Assembly (NCBI GenBank): GCA_963579925.1
Contig: CAUZJA010000027.1
Location: forward strand, 1 to 18,893
Length of the DNA stretch: 18,893 nt
DNA from: UBA1151 sp963579925
GTDB lineage: Bacteria > Chloroflexota > Dehalococcoidia > Lucifugimonadales > Lucifugimonadaceae
Reading direction: 5' to 3'
Made by a program: the position numbers and the translations under genes. This document shows, one piece after another, positions 1-7,630 of the stretch (its first letter is position 1; each line of letters opens with the position of its first letter). Below the pieces are notes generated by a model. That model saw nothing but the letters and a program-made list of their open reading frames with translations. It had not been told where the DNA came from and did no database searches.

Positions 1-8
1 TCACCTAA

Positions 9-1784
9 ATGCCAATAAAAGTTCTTCCCGACTCAGTTGCTGCGCGAATTGCAGCGGGCGAGGTCATCGAGCGCCCTGCGTCGGTGGTCAAGGAGTTGAT
101 TGAAAACTCGTTTGACGCGGGAGCCACATGGATTCAGGTCGAGCTGATTGACGGTGGGCGCGAATCTATATCGGTGAGGGACAACGGGTCAGGCATCGAT
201 GCAGACGAGTTAGAGCTGGCTTTTGAGCGTTTTGCGACCAGCAAGATATCGTCGGATTACGAGTTACTGGGGATAGACACCCTGGGGTTCAGAGGCGAGG
301 CACTACCGTCGATAGCCAGCGTATCGATAGTGGAAGTGCAATCCACGTCTCGCGATGCAGATGTTGGGATGGAACTCCTGCTGGAGTTCGGTGAGAAACG
401 GAAATCCGAGCAAGTGGGTGCGCCCACCGGAACGAATATCACCGTGAGGTCGCTCTTCGGGAACGTCCCTGCGCGGAAGCGATTTCTTAGCTCCAGCAGC
501 GGTGAGCTGGGCCGAGTCCACACCGTGCTCACGAACTACGCACTAGCGCGACCAGATGTGGCAATCGAGTTTGTCGCGGACGGGACGTCCCGATGGGCTA
601 CTGGTGGAACCGGAGATCTGCGTGATGTGTTCGTGACGCTGCAAGGAGCGGAAGCGGCGTCGCTGATGCTCGAAGTGCAATCTGACACGGAAGAGTCTGA
701 GATGTCCGTCTCTGGCCTGGTGGGGAGCCCATCGCTCAGTCGGGGCAATAGGAACTTCATTTCTCTTAACGTGAATGGGCGATGGTTTCAGAATCGCCGC
801 ATCTCATATGCCGTAGAACAGGCGTATCACGGCTTCCTTGCCGAACGCCGGTTTCCCATTGCCGCGCTAACGCTGAAGATCCCGGACGGTGACGTGGATG
901 TGAATGTGCACCCCACCAAGGCAGAGGTGAAATTCCTGCGGGAGCAAGCAATCTTCGGAATGGTCCAAAAGGCAGTCCGACAGGCTCTGTTGGACCACGC
1001 ACCAATTCCGACGGTGACCCCCCCTCGAGCAGGGGCGGGCACGGGAGCCGGATCTGCCGCGAGCTATGGGTCCGGCTTCGGAGCATCTGTGCCCACAATG
1101 GAGAACCCGCTGTGGCCAAACCCTCTGGATGATCAGACGTCACAGCCAACGGCGTCGACTTCGGATCAGGTATCCACTGGCGACACAACCGCTCCGGCAA
1201 CTCCTCGCGCCACACTCCCGGTGCTCAGGCTGCTGGGTCAGGCGCACGAGACGTATCTGGTCGCGGAAGGACCTGACGGACTGTTTATGATCGATCAGCA
1301 CGCCGCCCACGAGAGGGTGATGTTTGAAGAGATAATCGCCAGAGCAAGCGCATCTGATCCGGAGTCGCAACACCTGCTTGTACCTGAGACGTTTGAACTT
1401 TCTCCTGACCAGGAAGAGGCGCTTAACAAGGTGGCAGATCAACTCACCCAAATGGGATTCGCGCTGGAAGAGTTTGGGCCTCGTACACTGCTCGTGCGCG
1501 CCGTTCCGCGTGTCCTTGGTGACAAGTCAGCCAGCAAGGCGCTACTGGAAATGCTCGACGGCGTGAACGAAAGTGTTGCACCCGGTGCTTGGGTGGAGCG
1601 AACGTATGCGACGCTGGCATGCCACTCTTCCGTCACAGCGGGTATGCGCATGAATGACGATGAGGCGCGCGAACTCCTGAAACGGCTCGAAGCGACCGAG
1701 CAGCCCAACACCTGCCCGCACGGCAGGCCCACCATGATTCACATGAGTGAGACCGCCATGGCGCGGGAGTTCCAGCGAACTTAG
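9..1784 (+). CDS. mutL: DNA mismatch repair protein MutL (endonuclease type)
   Basis: MutL couples mismatch recognition by MutS to strand removal. The 591-residue protein is full length for the family and starts with the usual MutL opening, so ATG 9 is secure. The N-terminal GHKL ATPase shows the AAGEVIERPASVVKELIENS region (motif I), DNGSGID (motif II), GFRGEALPSI (motif III) and a VNVHPTKAEVKF segment ending the transducer domain. A Pro/Thr/Ala-rich linker spans roughly residues 335-400. The C-terminal dimerisation domain carries DQHAAHERVMFE from D429, which fits the DQHA(X)2E(X)4E metal-binding endonuclease motif, plus ACH near residue 537 and CPHGRPT at 569-575. The protein should therefore nick DNA itself, as in bacteria lacking MutH. 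No mutS is visible. A TAA lies at 6-8, directly before the start, and may end an upstream gene. Identity is near certain. Confidence 0.98.
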   Translation: MPIKVLPDSVAARIAAGEVIERPASVVKELIENSFDAGATWIQVELIDGGRESISVRDNGSGIDADELELAFERFATSKISSDYELLGIDTLGFRGEALPSIASVSIVEVQSTSRDADVGMELLLEFGEKRKSEQVGAPTGTNITVRSLFGNVPARKRFLSSSSGELGRVHTVLTNYALARPDVAIEFVADGTSRWATGGTGDLRDVFVTLQGAEAASLMLEVQSDTEESEMSVSGLVGSPSLSRGNRNFISLNVNGRWFQNRRISYAVEQAYHGFLAERRFPIAALTLKIPDGDVDVNVHPTKAEVKFLREQAIFGMVQKAVRQALLDHAPIPTVTPPRAGAGTGAGSAASYGSGFGASVPTMENPLWPNPLDDQTSQPTASTSDQVSTGDTTAPATPRATLPVLRLLGQAHETYLVAEGPDGLFMIDQHAAHERVMFEEIIARASASDPESQHLLVPETFELSPDQEEALNKVADQLTQMGFALEEFGPRTLLVRAVPRVLGDKSASKALLEMLDGVNESVAPGAWVERTYATLACHSSVTAGMRMNDDEARELLKRLEATEQPNTCPHGRPTMIHMSETAMAREFQRT

Positions 1785-1814
1785 GTACTTGGGGCCGCCT
1801 TCTGATTTTAGGGG

Positions 1815-1843
1815 GTGACACCGCCGCCAAAACAGCGGATAAT
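1815..1843 (+). promoter_or_regulatory. Sigma-70-type promoter of the tetR-menaquinone operon
   Basis: A -35 hexamer GTGACA (1815-1820, 5 of 6 matches to TTGACA) and a -10 hexamer GATAAT (1838-1843, 5 of 6 to TATAAT) are separated by exactly 17 bases. Transcription would start near 1850, inside the palindrome that follows, leaving a leader of about 25 bases before TTG 1875. This is the best-looking promoter in the window. It sits in the only sizeable gap between mutL and mqnC, so it probably drives tetR and all the menaquinone genes behind it. Confidence 0.7.
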
Positions 1844-1845
1844 CG

Positions 1846-1863
1846 ACCGACTCGTCAGTCGGT
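1846..1863 (+). promoter_or_regulatory. Palindromic operator, probable TetR autoregulatory site
   Basis: A perfect inverted repeat ACCGACT-CGTC-AGTCGGT has 7-base arms and a 4-base centre. It lies directly downstream of the -10 element and covers the predicted transcription start. Length, symmetry and position are typical of TetR-family operators, which usually lie in the promoter of the regulator's own gene. Binding here would block RNA polymerase. The binding protein is inferred from position only. An alternative reading as a short RNA hairpin in the leader is possible but less likely, since the predicted start lies within it. Confidence 0.65.
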
Positions 1864-1874
1864 TAAGGATTGTT

Positions 1875-2471
1875 TTGACCACCACGCAAAAAGAGAAAAC
1901 CCGGGATCGTATCCTGGGGGCGGCAGAGCAGGTATTCGCCAACAAGGGATACCACGAGTCGCTCGTAGATGAAATCGCAGAAGAGGTTTCGCTGTCCAAG
2001 GGCGGAATCTACTTCCACTTCCCAAGTAAAGAAGACCTCTTCTTCTCAGTCCTGGACCGGTTGGCTGATCGGCTGGTCTCGAAGGCCGAAGAGGCAGCTG
2101 ATCGAGAGACCTCTCCGCTGGCAAAGGCTGAAGCGGCGCTCATGGAAGTATTTTTGCGGCTGGGGAAGCGTCGCCGTCTGGCCCGCATTCTGATGGTGCA
2201 GGGCTACAGCATGGGAAATGCGTTCGAGGCGAAGCGCGTCGAGATATTTGGCCGATTTGCCGAAGTGATCAAGGCCAATCTTGATGAGGCTGTAAAGGCC
2301 GGTGAGATCCGAGATGTCGATACCGCCATCGCCGCTCACGTCTGGCTGGGCGCTATCAACGAAATCGTGATCCGGTGGCTTTACGAGGGCACACCTCAGC
2401 CGGCGGAAGCAGCCGAACCACTTCGGGAGCTACTCATCAATGGGCTGATCGCAAAGGAACCCGCCCGATGA
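1875..2471 (+). CDS. TetR/AcrR-family transcriptional regulator
   Basis: This is a DNA-binding repressor-type protein with the classic TetR N-terminal helix-turn-helix: a TRDRILGAAEQVFANKGY helix, then SLVDEIAEEVSLSKGGIYFHF and PSKEDLF. The C-terminal ligand-binding half is not diagnostic. The frame is open from GTG 1815, but that GTG is part of the -35 hexamer and would place the operator inside the gene. TTG 1875, preceded by AAGGA at 1865-1869, gives 198 residues, the usual family size, and begins right before the conserved first helix, so I prefer it. The stop overlaps the next start (ATGA at 2468-2471), so it is co-translated with the prenyltransferase gene and is the first gene of the menaquinone operon. 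It probably represses itself and that operon. The effector is unknown; a naphthoate, quinone or lipid ligand would be a guess. Confidence 0.9.
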   Translation: MTTTQKEKTRDRILGAAEQVFANKGYHESLVDEIAEEVSLSKGGIYFHFPSKEDLFFSVLDRLADRLVSKAEEAADRETSPLAKAEAALMEVFLRLGKRRRLARILMVQGYSMGNAFEAKRVEIFGRFAEVIKANLDEAVKAGEIRDVDTAIAAHVWLGAINEIVIRWLYEGTPQPAEAAEPLRELLINGLIAKEPAR

Positions 2472-3352
2472 GCTCAGCGACTTCAAGTGATCTGGGTGTG
2501 ATGGGCCGCATTCTTTTCTTCATGGAAGAGATCAAGGTAGAGCACTCAATATTCGCTTTGCCGTTCTCAGTTGCCACCGCGTTTATCGTCTTCGCAGGCT
2601 GGCCTGATGATTGGGGTTTTGCCTGGATCGTCGTGGCTATGGTTTCGGCTCGAACGCTCGGTATGGCTGCCAACCGTTTCATCGACGCCGAGATCGACGC
2701 CTGGAACCCCCGTACCGCAAGTCGTGGCATCCCGTCTGGCCAATTGAAGAAGTGGCACGTCGGTGCATGGGCCATCGTCTCGATCGCCATATTTGCCGTC
2801 GCCGTATCGCAGCTGGATAGCGTGGCATGGTCGCTCTCGCCCTTAGTTCTCATCGCGCTGATCGGCTATCCGTACGCAAAGAGATTCACGTGGCTTGCTC
2901 ACTTTGCGCTTGGAACCGTCTATTTGATCATTCCGCCTGCGACATGGATCGCGCTTACCGGCGAGCTTGAGATTGGGGCAGTGCTACTCGGTATCGCAGC
3001 AATGTTCTGGGTCGCCGGGTTCGACGCTATCTACGCAACCGCCGACCTGAAAGTCGACCGAGAGCAAGGCATAAACTCCATCCCGGCGAAGTTCGGCATC
3101 ACCGGAGCGCTGTACGCAGCGCGTGGCTTCCATGCGGTGACAGTCACGTTCCTCATCCTCGCCGGCATCGCCTTCGACGTGAACTTCGTCTACTTCATTG
3201 GCGTTGCCGCCGCAGCGCTCTTGCTGGCGTACGAGCACAGCCTCATCTCACCTACCGACCTGAGCAAGCTGGGCGCGGCTTTCTTCACGATGAATGGGAT
3301 AATCGCCATCGTATTCGGAATCATTGTTTCCATCGGAACGGTGGTGGACTAG
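2468..3352 (+). CDS. mqnP: UbiA-family prenyltransferase (MqnP-like, menaquinone synthesis)
   Basis: This integral membrane enzyme transfers a polyprenyl chain from its diphosphate to an aromatic acceptor. The frame extends upstream, but ATG 2468 overlaps the tetR stop as ATGA and gives 294 residues, typical for UbiA. The two Asp-rich motifs are visible: NRFIDAEID (N69, D73, D77) and ADLKVDREQG (D193, D197), which bind Mg-diphosphate. Several hydrophobic helices follow, with about eight or nine expected. Because it opens an operon with ubiX-, ubiD- and mqn genes, the acceptor is most likely 1,4-dihydroxy-6-naphthoate, the role given to MqnP in the futalosine pathway. Sequence alone cannot exclude another aromatic acceptor. 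The gene symbol is assigned by context. Confidence 0.88.
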   Translation: MSSATSSDLGVMGRILFFMEEIKVEHSIFALPFSVATAFIVFAGWPDDWGFAWIVVAMVSARTLGMAANRFIDAEIDAWNPRTASRGIPSGQLKKWHVGAWAIVSIAIFAVAVSQLDSVAWSLSPLVLIALIGYPYAKRFTWLAHFALGTVYLIIPPATWIALTGELEIGAVLLGIAAMFWVAGFDAIYATADLKVDREQGINSIPAKFGITGALYAARGFHAVTVTFLILAGIAFDVNFVYFIGVAAAALLLAYEHSLISPTDLSKLGAAFFTMNGIIAIVFGIIVSIGTVVD

Positions 3353-3353
3353 C

Positions 3354-3971
3354 GTGGGCGAATTTGTACTCGGAATGGCAGGCGCGACGGGCGCTCCGTA
3401 TGCCATTCGCACGCTTGAAGGCCTCATCGAGGCTGGGCACGATGTTAGCGCCGTGATTTCGGACGCTGGTCGGCAGGTATTTGAAATCGAAATGGGCGCA
3501 AAGCTGAGTGGACACCCCGACGCCGATGCCTCCGATCTTCTTGGACTGGCGAATATAGAGGGACCGGGTCGACTCACGGTCTACACAATTAACGATTACG
3601 CAGCCTCCATCGCCAGCGGATCACACCACACGGACGGTATGGCCGTCGTGCCTTGCTCGATGGGTTCGCTGGCGCGCATTGCCAATGGCATCTCATCCAA
3701 CCTTTTGGAGCGCGCTGCCGACGTGACGCTTAAGGAACGCCGGAAGCTGATTCTTGTTCCACGCGAAATGCCGCTGGGCCTGATCCACCTGCGCAATATG
3801 GTTTCGCTTACCGAAGCTGGTGCAGAGATTATTCCGCCGGCACCTGGTTTCTACAAACGCCCTGAAACGATGCAGGATCTGATCGACTCAGTTGTCGGTC
3901 GCATTCTAGATCGACTGGGCGTCGAATCATCGTTCCTCAAGCGCTGGACCGGCGCAGAGGAGATGGAGTGA
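3354..3971 (+). CDS. ubiX: UbiX-family flavin prenyltransferase (MqnM-like)
   Basis: UbiX joins a dimethylallyl group to reduced FMN, making the prenylated-FMN cofactor that UbiD decarboxylases need. The start GTG 3354 lies one base after the prenyltransferase stop and gives 205 residues beginning MGEFVLGMAGATGAPYAIR, the standard N-terminal Rossmann motif. Further family signatures are PCSMGSLARIANGISSNLLERAADVTLKERR and the LVPREMPL flavin/phosphate-site stretch. The end overlaps the next gene by four bases (GTGA). Being immediately upstream of a ubiD gene is the classic pairing. In futalosine organisms this member is called MqnM. Confidence in the family is very high; the pathway role is inferred from the operon. 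Confidence 0.94.
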   Translation: MGEFVLGMAGATGAPYAIRTLEGLIEAGHDVSAVISDAGRQVFEIEMGAKLSGHPDADASDLLGLANIEGPGRLTVYTINDYAASIASGSHHTDGMAVVPCSMGSLARIANGISSNLLERAADVTLKERRKLILVPREMPLGLIHLRNMVSLTEAGAEIIPPAPGFYKRPETMQDLIDSVVGRILDRLGVESSFLKRWTGAEEME

Positions 3972-5731
3972 GTTACTCCGACCTCCAAAGCTTCCTCAAA
4001 GATATGGAAGCCGAAGGCGACCTTGTCAGGATCACGGCTGAGGTCGACCCTGAGCTAGAGATCACAGAAATCGCCACCCGAGCCGTCAAGGAACGGATGC
4101 CAATTCTCTTCTTTGAGAACGTGCGCGGTGCGCGCTACCCATTGGCGATCAATATTCTGGCTACAGAGACTCGTATCGAGCGCGCTTTGGGAATGCACCC
4201 GGAGCAGTTTGGCGAGGAGATCGTCAGCTTCGCCGAGAAGATGAACCCACCATCGATCGGCAACATGTGGCGGAACCGCAAGACCGGTTTCCGGATGCTC
4301 AACATTCGGCCTAAGAAGGTCCGGCGACCGATGGTTCAGCAGATCGTTGATGAGTCTCCTGACCTTGGACATCTACCGATCATCAAGTGCTGGCCCGATG
4401 ACGGTGGGCGATTTATTACCCTCCCGCTCGTCACATCCCGTGACCCGATCACCGGCGCTGGCAACATGGGCATCTACCGGATGCACGTGTACGACGCCCG
4501 CACAACTGGCATGCATATGCAGATCGCCAAGGGCGGCGGCTTCCATTATCAGATCGCCGAGAAGTCCGGCCGTGATCTTCCGATGGCCGTCGCACTGGGC
4601 GGCGATCCTGCACTGTTGCTCGCCGCTGTGATGCCGCTACCGGAAGGCATCGATGAGGTCGCATTCAGCGGCATTCTTCGAGGCAAGCGCACGGGGATCA
4701 CTAGCGCCAAAACTATCGATCTGCCCGTTCCTGCGAACGCTGAGTTCATCCTCGAGGGCGTGGTTCCAGCGCATGAGCGTCGGCGAGAAGGCCCATTTGG
4801 CGACCACTTCGGCCACTACTCAGACGCCCACGATTTCCCGGTATTTCATCTTCGAGCGATTACCCATCGTAAGAACCCCGTCTACCCGGCAACGGTAGTT
4901 GGTCGACCGCCGCAGGAAGATCGCTATCTTGGCGATGCAGCGCAGCAGGCTCTGAATCCGCTGATGCGTCTGATCCACCCTGAAGTGAAGGACATGTGGG
5001 CGTACTACGAATCCGGGTTCCACCATCTGCTGGTCGTTTCTGTCTCCAGCCGGTACACCCGTGAGCACATCAAGACTGCTCTGGGGATGCTGGGGCAGGG
5101 GCAACTTGCGCTGACGAAGGCGATCATCATGGTGAATGATGACGTCAAACCCAATGATCCCGCCGCCGTGCTGGCCGCCATCAGGCGCAACTTCGATACG
5201 CCGGAAGACTTCCAGTTGATCGCACGCGCACCGGGCGACACGCTGGATTTCGCCACGCCGAAGCGTCACCACGGTAGCAAAATGATCATCGACGCCACCG
5301 GCGGTGATCCGTCACTTGGCGGTCCCACGGCAATGCCAGCGGACCTGCGTGCCATCACTCCAGACGCGATGAAGTGGCGGCTGGTAGGGCAGACGTTGTT
5401 GGTCGTGCAAGTGAGGCGTGGCGGCAATGCGCGAGATACGTTGACGCGGCTTGTGCAGGCGCCTCTGCTGTCCCAAATCAAGATTATTAGCATCGTAGGT
5501 GACGATGTGGATATTGACGATGACGTGGATCTGATCTGGGGAATCTTTACGCGCTTTGATCCGGCGCAGGATCTGATCTTCACTGAAATGCGAATGCGGG
5601 GAGCGATTCCCGTTTACGAGGGCGTGATGGGCGTCGACGCCTCGTTCAAAGATGGCTATCCAGAGCCGCTAACGATGCCACAAGAAATTATCGAAAAGGT
5701 TGATTCGAGATGGAACGAGTACTTTCGGTAG
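3968..5731 (+). CDS. mqnL: UbiD-family decarboxylase (MqnL-like, menaquinone synthesis)
   Basis: This is a prenyl-FMN-dependent decarboxylase expected to remove the carboxylate from prenylated 1,4-dihydroxy-6-naphthoate. The 587-residue product begins at GTG 3968, overlapping ubiX as GTGA. UbiD hallmarks are IYRMHVYD with R171, the QIAKGGGFHYQIAEKSGRD segment, and AHERRREGPFGDHFGHYS with E270 and E274. Arg and the two Glu match the catalytic Glu-Arg-Glu arrangement of the family. It is somewhat longer than Escherichia coli UbiD (about 500 residues), as menaquinone-type members often are. The last 22 bases overlap the start of mqnE. It could act on another aryl acid, but the flanking mqn genes make the menaquinone role the strongest choice. 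Confidence 0.92.
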   Translation: MSYSDLQSFLKDMEAEGDLVRITAEVDPELEITEIATRAVKERMPILFFENVRGARYPLAINILATETRIERALGMHPEQFGEEIVSFAEKMNPPSIGNMWRNRKTGFRMLNIRPKKVRRPMVQQIVDESPDLGHLPIIKCWPDDGGRFITLPLVTSRDPITGAGNMGIYRMHVYDARTTGMHMQIAKGGGFHYQIAEKSGRDLPMAVALGGDPALLLAAVMPLPEGIDEVAFSGILRGKRTGITSAKTIDLPVPANAEFILEGVVPAHERRREGPFGDHFGHYSDAHDFPVFHLRAITHRKNPVYPATVVGRPPQEDRYLGDAAQQALNPLMRLIHPEVKDMWAYYESGFHHLLVVSVSSRYTREHIKTALGMLGQGQLALTKAIIMVNDDVKPNDPAAVLAAIRRNFDTPEDFQLIARAPGDTLDFATPKRHHGSKMIIDATGGDPSLGGPTAMPADLRAITPDAMKWRLVGQTLLVVQVRRGGNARDTLTRLVQAPLLSQIKIISIVGDDVDIDDDVDLIWGIFTRFDPAQDLIFTEMRMRGAIPVYEGVMGVDASFKDGYPEPLTMPQEIIEKVDSRWNEYFR

Positions 5732-6816
5732 ACGGCATCCAATTCCAGGATGCAAGCCTGATTCCGGTCTGGGAGAAGGTGCAATCAGGCGAGCGACTCA
5801 GCCACGCTGACGGACTCAAGCTGCTTGTAACCAATGACTTTCCGGCCGTCGGGAAAATGGGTGACTGGAAAAAGCAGCAGGTCTCAGACAACAAGGTCTA
5901 TTTTGTCCTGAACCGGCACGTGAACCCCACAAACATCTGTGTACTCAGCTGCACGTTCTGCGACTTCGCGAAGAACCCGGGTGATGAAGACGCGTACGAA
6001 CTCTCCATCGATGAGATTCTCGATTCGTTGGATGAAGATATGCACGAAGTCCACATCGTAGGCGGTCACCACCCAACGTGGCCATTCGAGTACTACGAGG
6101 ACATCGTCAAGGCCATTGCAGAGAAGTACCCGACGATAGATATCAAAGGCTTTACCGCCGCAGAGATTGACTACTTCTGGCGTCGCTGGAAGATCGAGCC
6201 GGAGGAATCGCTCAGTCGGCTCAAAGCGGCTGGGTTGAAGTCGATGCCGGGTGGCGGGGCAGAGGTATTCTCTGACCGCGTTCATGCTGAGCTACTACCC
6301 GGAAAGTCATCATCCAGTCGCTGGATTGAGATCCACCAGATGGCGCACGGAATGGGAATCAAGACCAACTGCACGCTGCTCTATGGACACATTGAAACGT
6401 TTGAAGAGCGGATGGACCACTTCATCAAGCTGCGTGAAACGCAGGATGAGTCCGGCGGGTTTCTGGCGTTCATTCCGCTTCAGTACCAGGTTGGCTTCAC
6501 CAAACTTGTTCCGAGGCACACACCGCCCATGGACGATCTCAAGACGATCTCCGCTGCGCGGCTCATGTTGGACAACATTCCTCACATCAAGTCTTACTGG
6601 GTGATGCTGGGAGAAGGAACGGCATCACTGGGACTCAACTTTGGTGCTGATGATCTGGATGGGACGATCGGCAAGGAACGTATCGCACACGCTGCCCAGG
6701 CTGATTCTCCCGGTGGACTGGCCAGACAGAAGATGGTGCGTCTCATCAACGATGCAGGCCGGGTTCCGGTCGAGCGCGATGCCCTCTATAACGAAATCAA
6801 GATATATGACAATTAA
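5710..6816 (+). CDS. mqnE: Aminodeoxyfutalosine synthase MqnE (radical SAM)
   Basis: MqnE joins 3-[(1-carboxyvinyl)oxy]benzoate to the adenosyl radical of SAM, giving aminodeoxyfutalosine, the second step of the futalosine pathway. The 368-residue protein carries the CVLSCTFC cluster motif (C77, C81, C84; CxxxCxxC) that binds the [4Fe-4S] centre, preceded by the NRHVNPTNIC strand typical of the MqnE/MqnC/CofH group. HIVGGHHPTWPFEYY, MPGGGAEVFSDRVH and LAFIPLQYQ are further family blocks. ATG 5710 lies inside ubiD (22-base overlap), and the frame from there matches the normal N terminus. Its stop lies 11 bases into mqnA. It is told from MqnC by sequence blocks such as GGHHP and SCTFCDFAKNPG and by the presence of a separate mqnC downstream. 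Confidence 0.95.
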   Translation: MERVLSVDGIQFQDASLIPVWEKVQSGERLSHADGLKLLVTNDFPAVGKMGDWKKQQVSDNKVYFVLNRHVNPTNICVLSCTFCDFAKNPGDEDAYELSIDEILDSLDEDMHEVHIVGGHHPTWPFEYYEDIVKAIAEKYPTIDIKGFTAAEIDYFWRRWKIEPEESLSRLKAAGLKSMPGGGAEVFSDRVHAELLPGKSSSSRWIEIHQMAHGMGIKTNCTLLYGHIETFEERMDHFIKLRETQDESGGFLAFIPLQYQVGFTKLVPRHTPPMDDLKTISAARLMLDNIPHIKSYWVMLGEGTASLGLNFGADDLDGTIGKERIAHAAQADSPGGLARQKMVRLINDAGRVPVERDALYNEIKIYDN

Positions 6817-7630
6817 AGTCGGGCGGATGCCCTACTTGAACTCGGACGTGTTCTACGGAGCGCTTCCGAGTGATGCTGCCGAACTGATCGCGCTGCCGCC
6901 TCGGGCGATGGCAAATGCTCTTCGTGAAGGCGATCTGGATGCCGGGCCGTTGCCGTTTGCGGAGATCATCCGACTTGGCGATGACGTCGTCCAGTTAGGT
7001 GACTTTTGCGTAGCAACAACGAAGGCAGCGGTGTCGATTCTGCTGTTCACCAACTCACCGTTAGCAGAACTCACGGACGCCAGAATCGCGGTCACCGGCC
7101 ACACGGCAACATCTGTGCAACTGATGCGGGTGCTTATGGCTGAGAAGTGGGGCGTGAGCGGCGTTGAACTCGTTACGCCTGATGATCCACATGATGCACT
7201 TCTTCTGATCGGAGACCCAGCATTGCAGGCGCGCAACGGTCTCCCCGGGTTCGAGCACAAATTTGACCTGGGGCTCGAGTGGTTCGATTACACGGGTGGG
7301 TTGCCGTTTGTGTTCGCATACTGGGTAGCCCGTCGGTCAGCAGATGATGCCGAAATCTCAGAGTTTGAGAGGCAGTTGAATCACGCGTTCGAGACAGGAA
7401 TTGCCGACCTCGACACCGTCGTTGCCGGACGACCGGAGCTAGGCATGTCGGTTGATGAGAAGTTGGCATACCTGCACGGCTTCTCATACCGAATTGGAGA
7501 ACCGGAGCGAGCGTCCATGGAGCGCTTCCGGACAAGTTTTATGAATCTCCCTGACTGGTCTCCACCTTTGACCACAGAGAAAACACTGGAAACAGACGCC
7601 ACGAGCGTTGGAAACGAGGCAAAGGTCTGA
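6806..7630 (+). CDS. mqnA: Chorismate dehydratase MqnA
   Basis: MqnA dehydrates chorismate to 3-[(1-carboxyvinyl)oxy]benzoate, the committing step of the futalosine pathway. The frame is open further upstream, but ATG 6806, 11 bases before the mqnE stop, starts MTIKVGRMPYLNSDVFYGAL, which aligns with the family opening (RIGxxxYLNSxPxY). The 274-residue length is normal. The fold is that of a periplasmic-binding-protein-like cytosolic enzyme, without a signal peptide. Supporting blocks are REGDLDAGPLPFAEIIRLGD and LGLEWFDYTGGLPFVFAYW. The last roughly 20 residues (after DWSPPLT) look like an unconserved acidic tail. The stop overlaps the mqnC start (TGATG). Confidence 0.93.
   Translation: MTIKVGRMPYLNSDVFYGALPSDAAELIALPPRAMANALREGDLDAGPLPFAEIIRLGDDVVQLGDFCVATTKAAVSILLFTNSPLAELTDARIAVTGHTATSVQLMRVLMAEKWGVSGVELVTPDDPHDALLLIGDPALQARNGLPGFEHKFDLGLEWFDYTGGLPFVFAYWVARRSADDAEISEFERQLNHAFETGIADLDTVVAGRPELGMSVDEKLAYLHGFSYRIGEPERASMERFRTSFMNLPDWSPPLTTEKTLETDATSVGNEAKV

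Noticed and set aside
766..1215. Long open frames antisense to mutL, and similar ones antisense to other genes (for example 4820-5272 and 9174-9659)
   Set aside because: They lie wholly within confidently assigned genes, have low-complexity Arg/Ser-rich translations and no ribosome sites or recognisable domains.
1815..1874. Twenty extra N-terminal codons of tetR from GTG 1815
   Set aside because: The GTG is part of a well-spaced -35 hexamer, its upstream GGGG touches the start codon with no spacing, and the palindromic operator would lie inside the gene. TTG 1875 gives normal TetR length.
2375..2467. Upstream extension of the UbiA-type gene into tetR
   Set aside because: It would overlap tetR by almost 100 bases. 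ATG 2468 (ATGA overlap) gives the normal UbiA length and N terminus.
6641..6805. Upstream extension of mqnA into mqnE
   Set aside because: The 55 extra codons overlap mqnE and are not MqnA-like. The conserved opening starts at ATG 6806.
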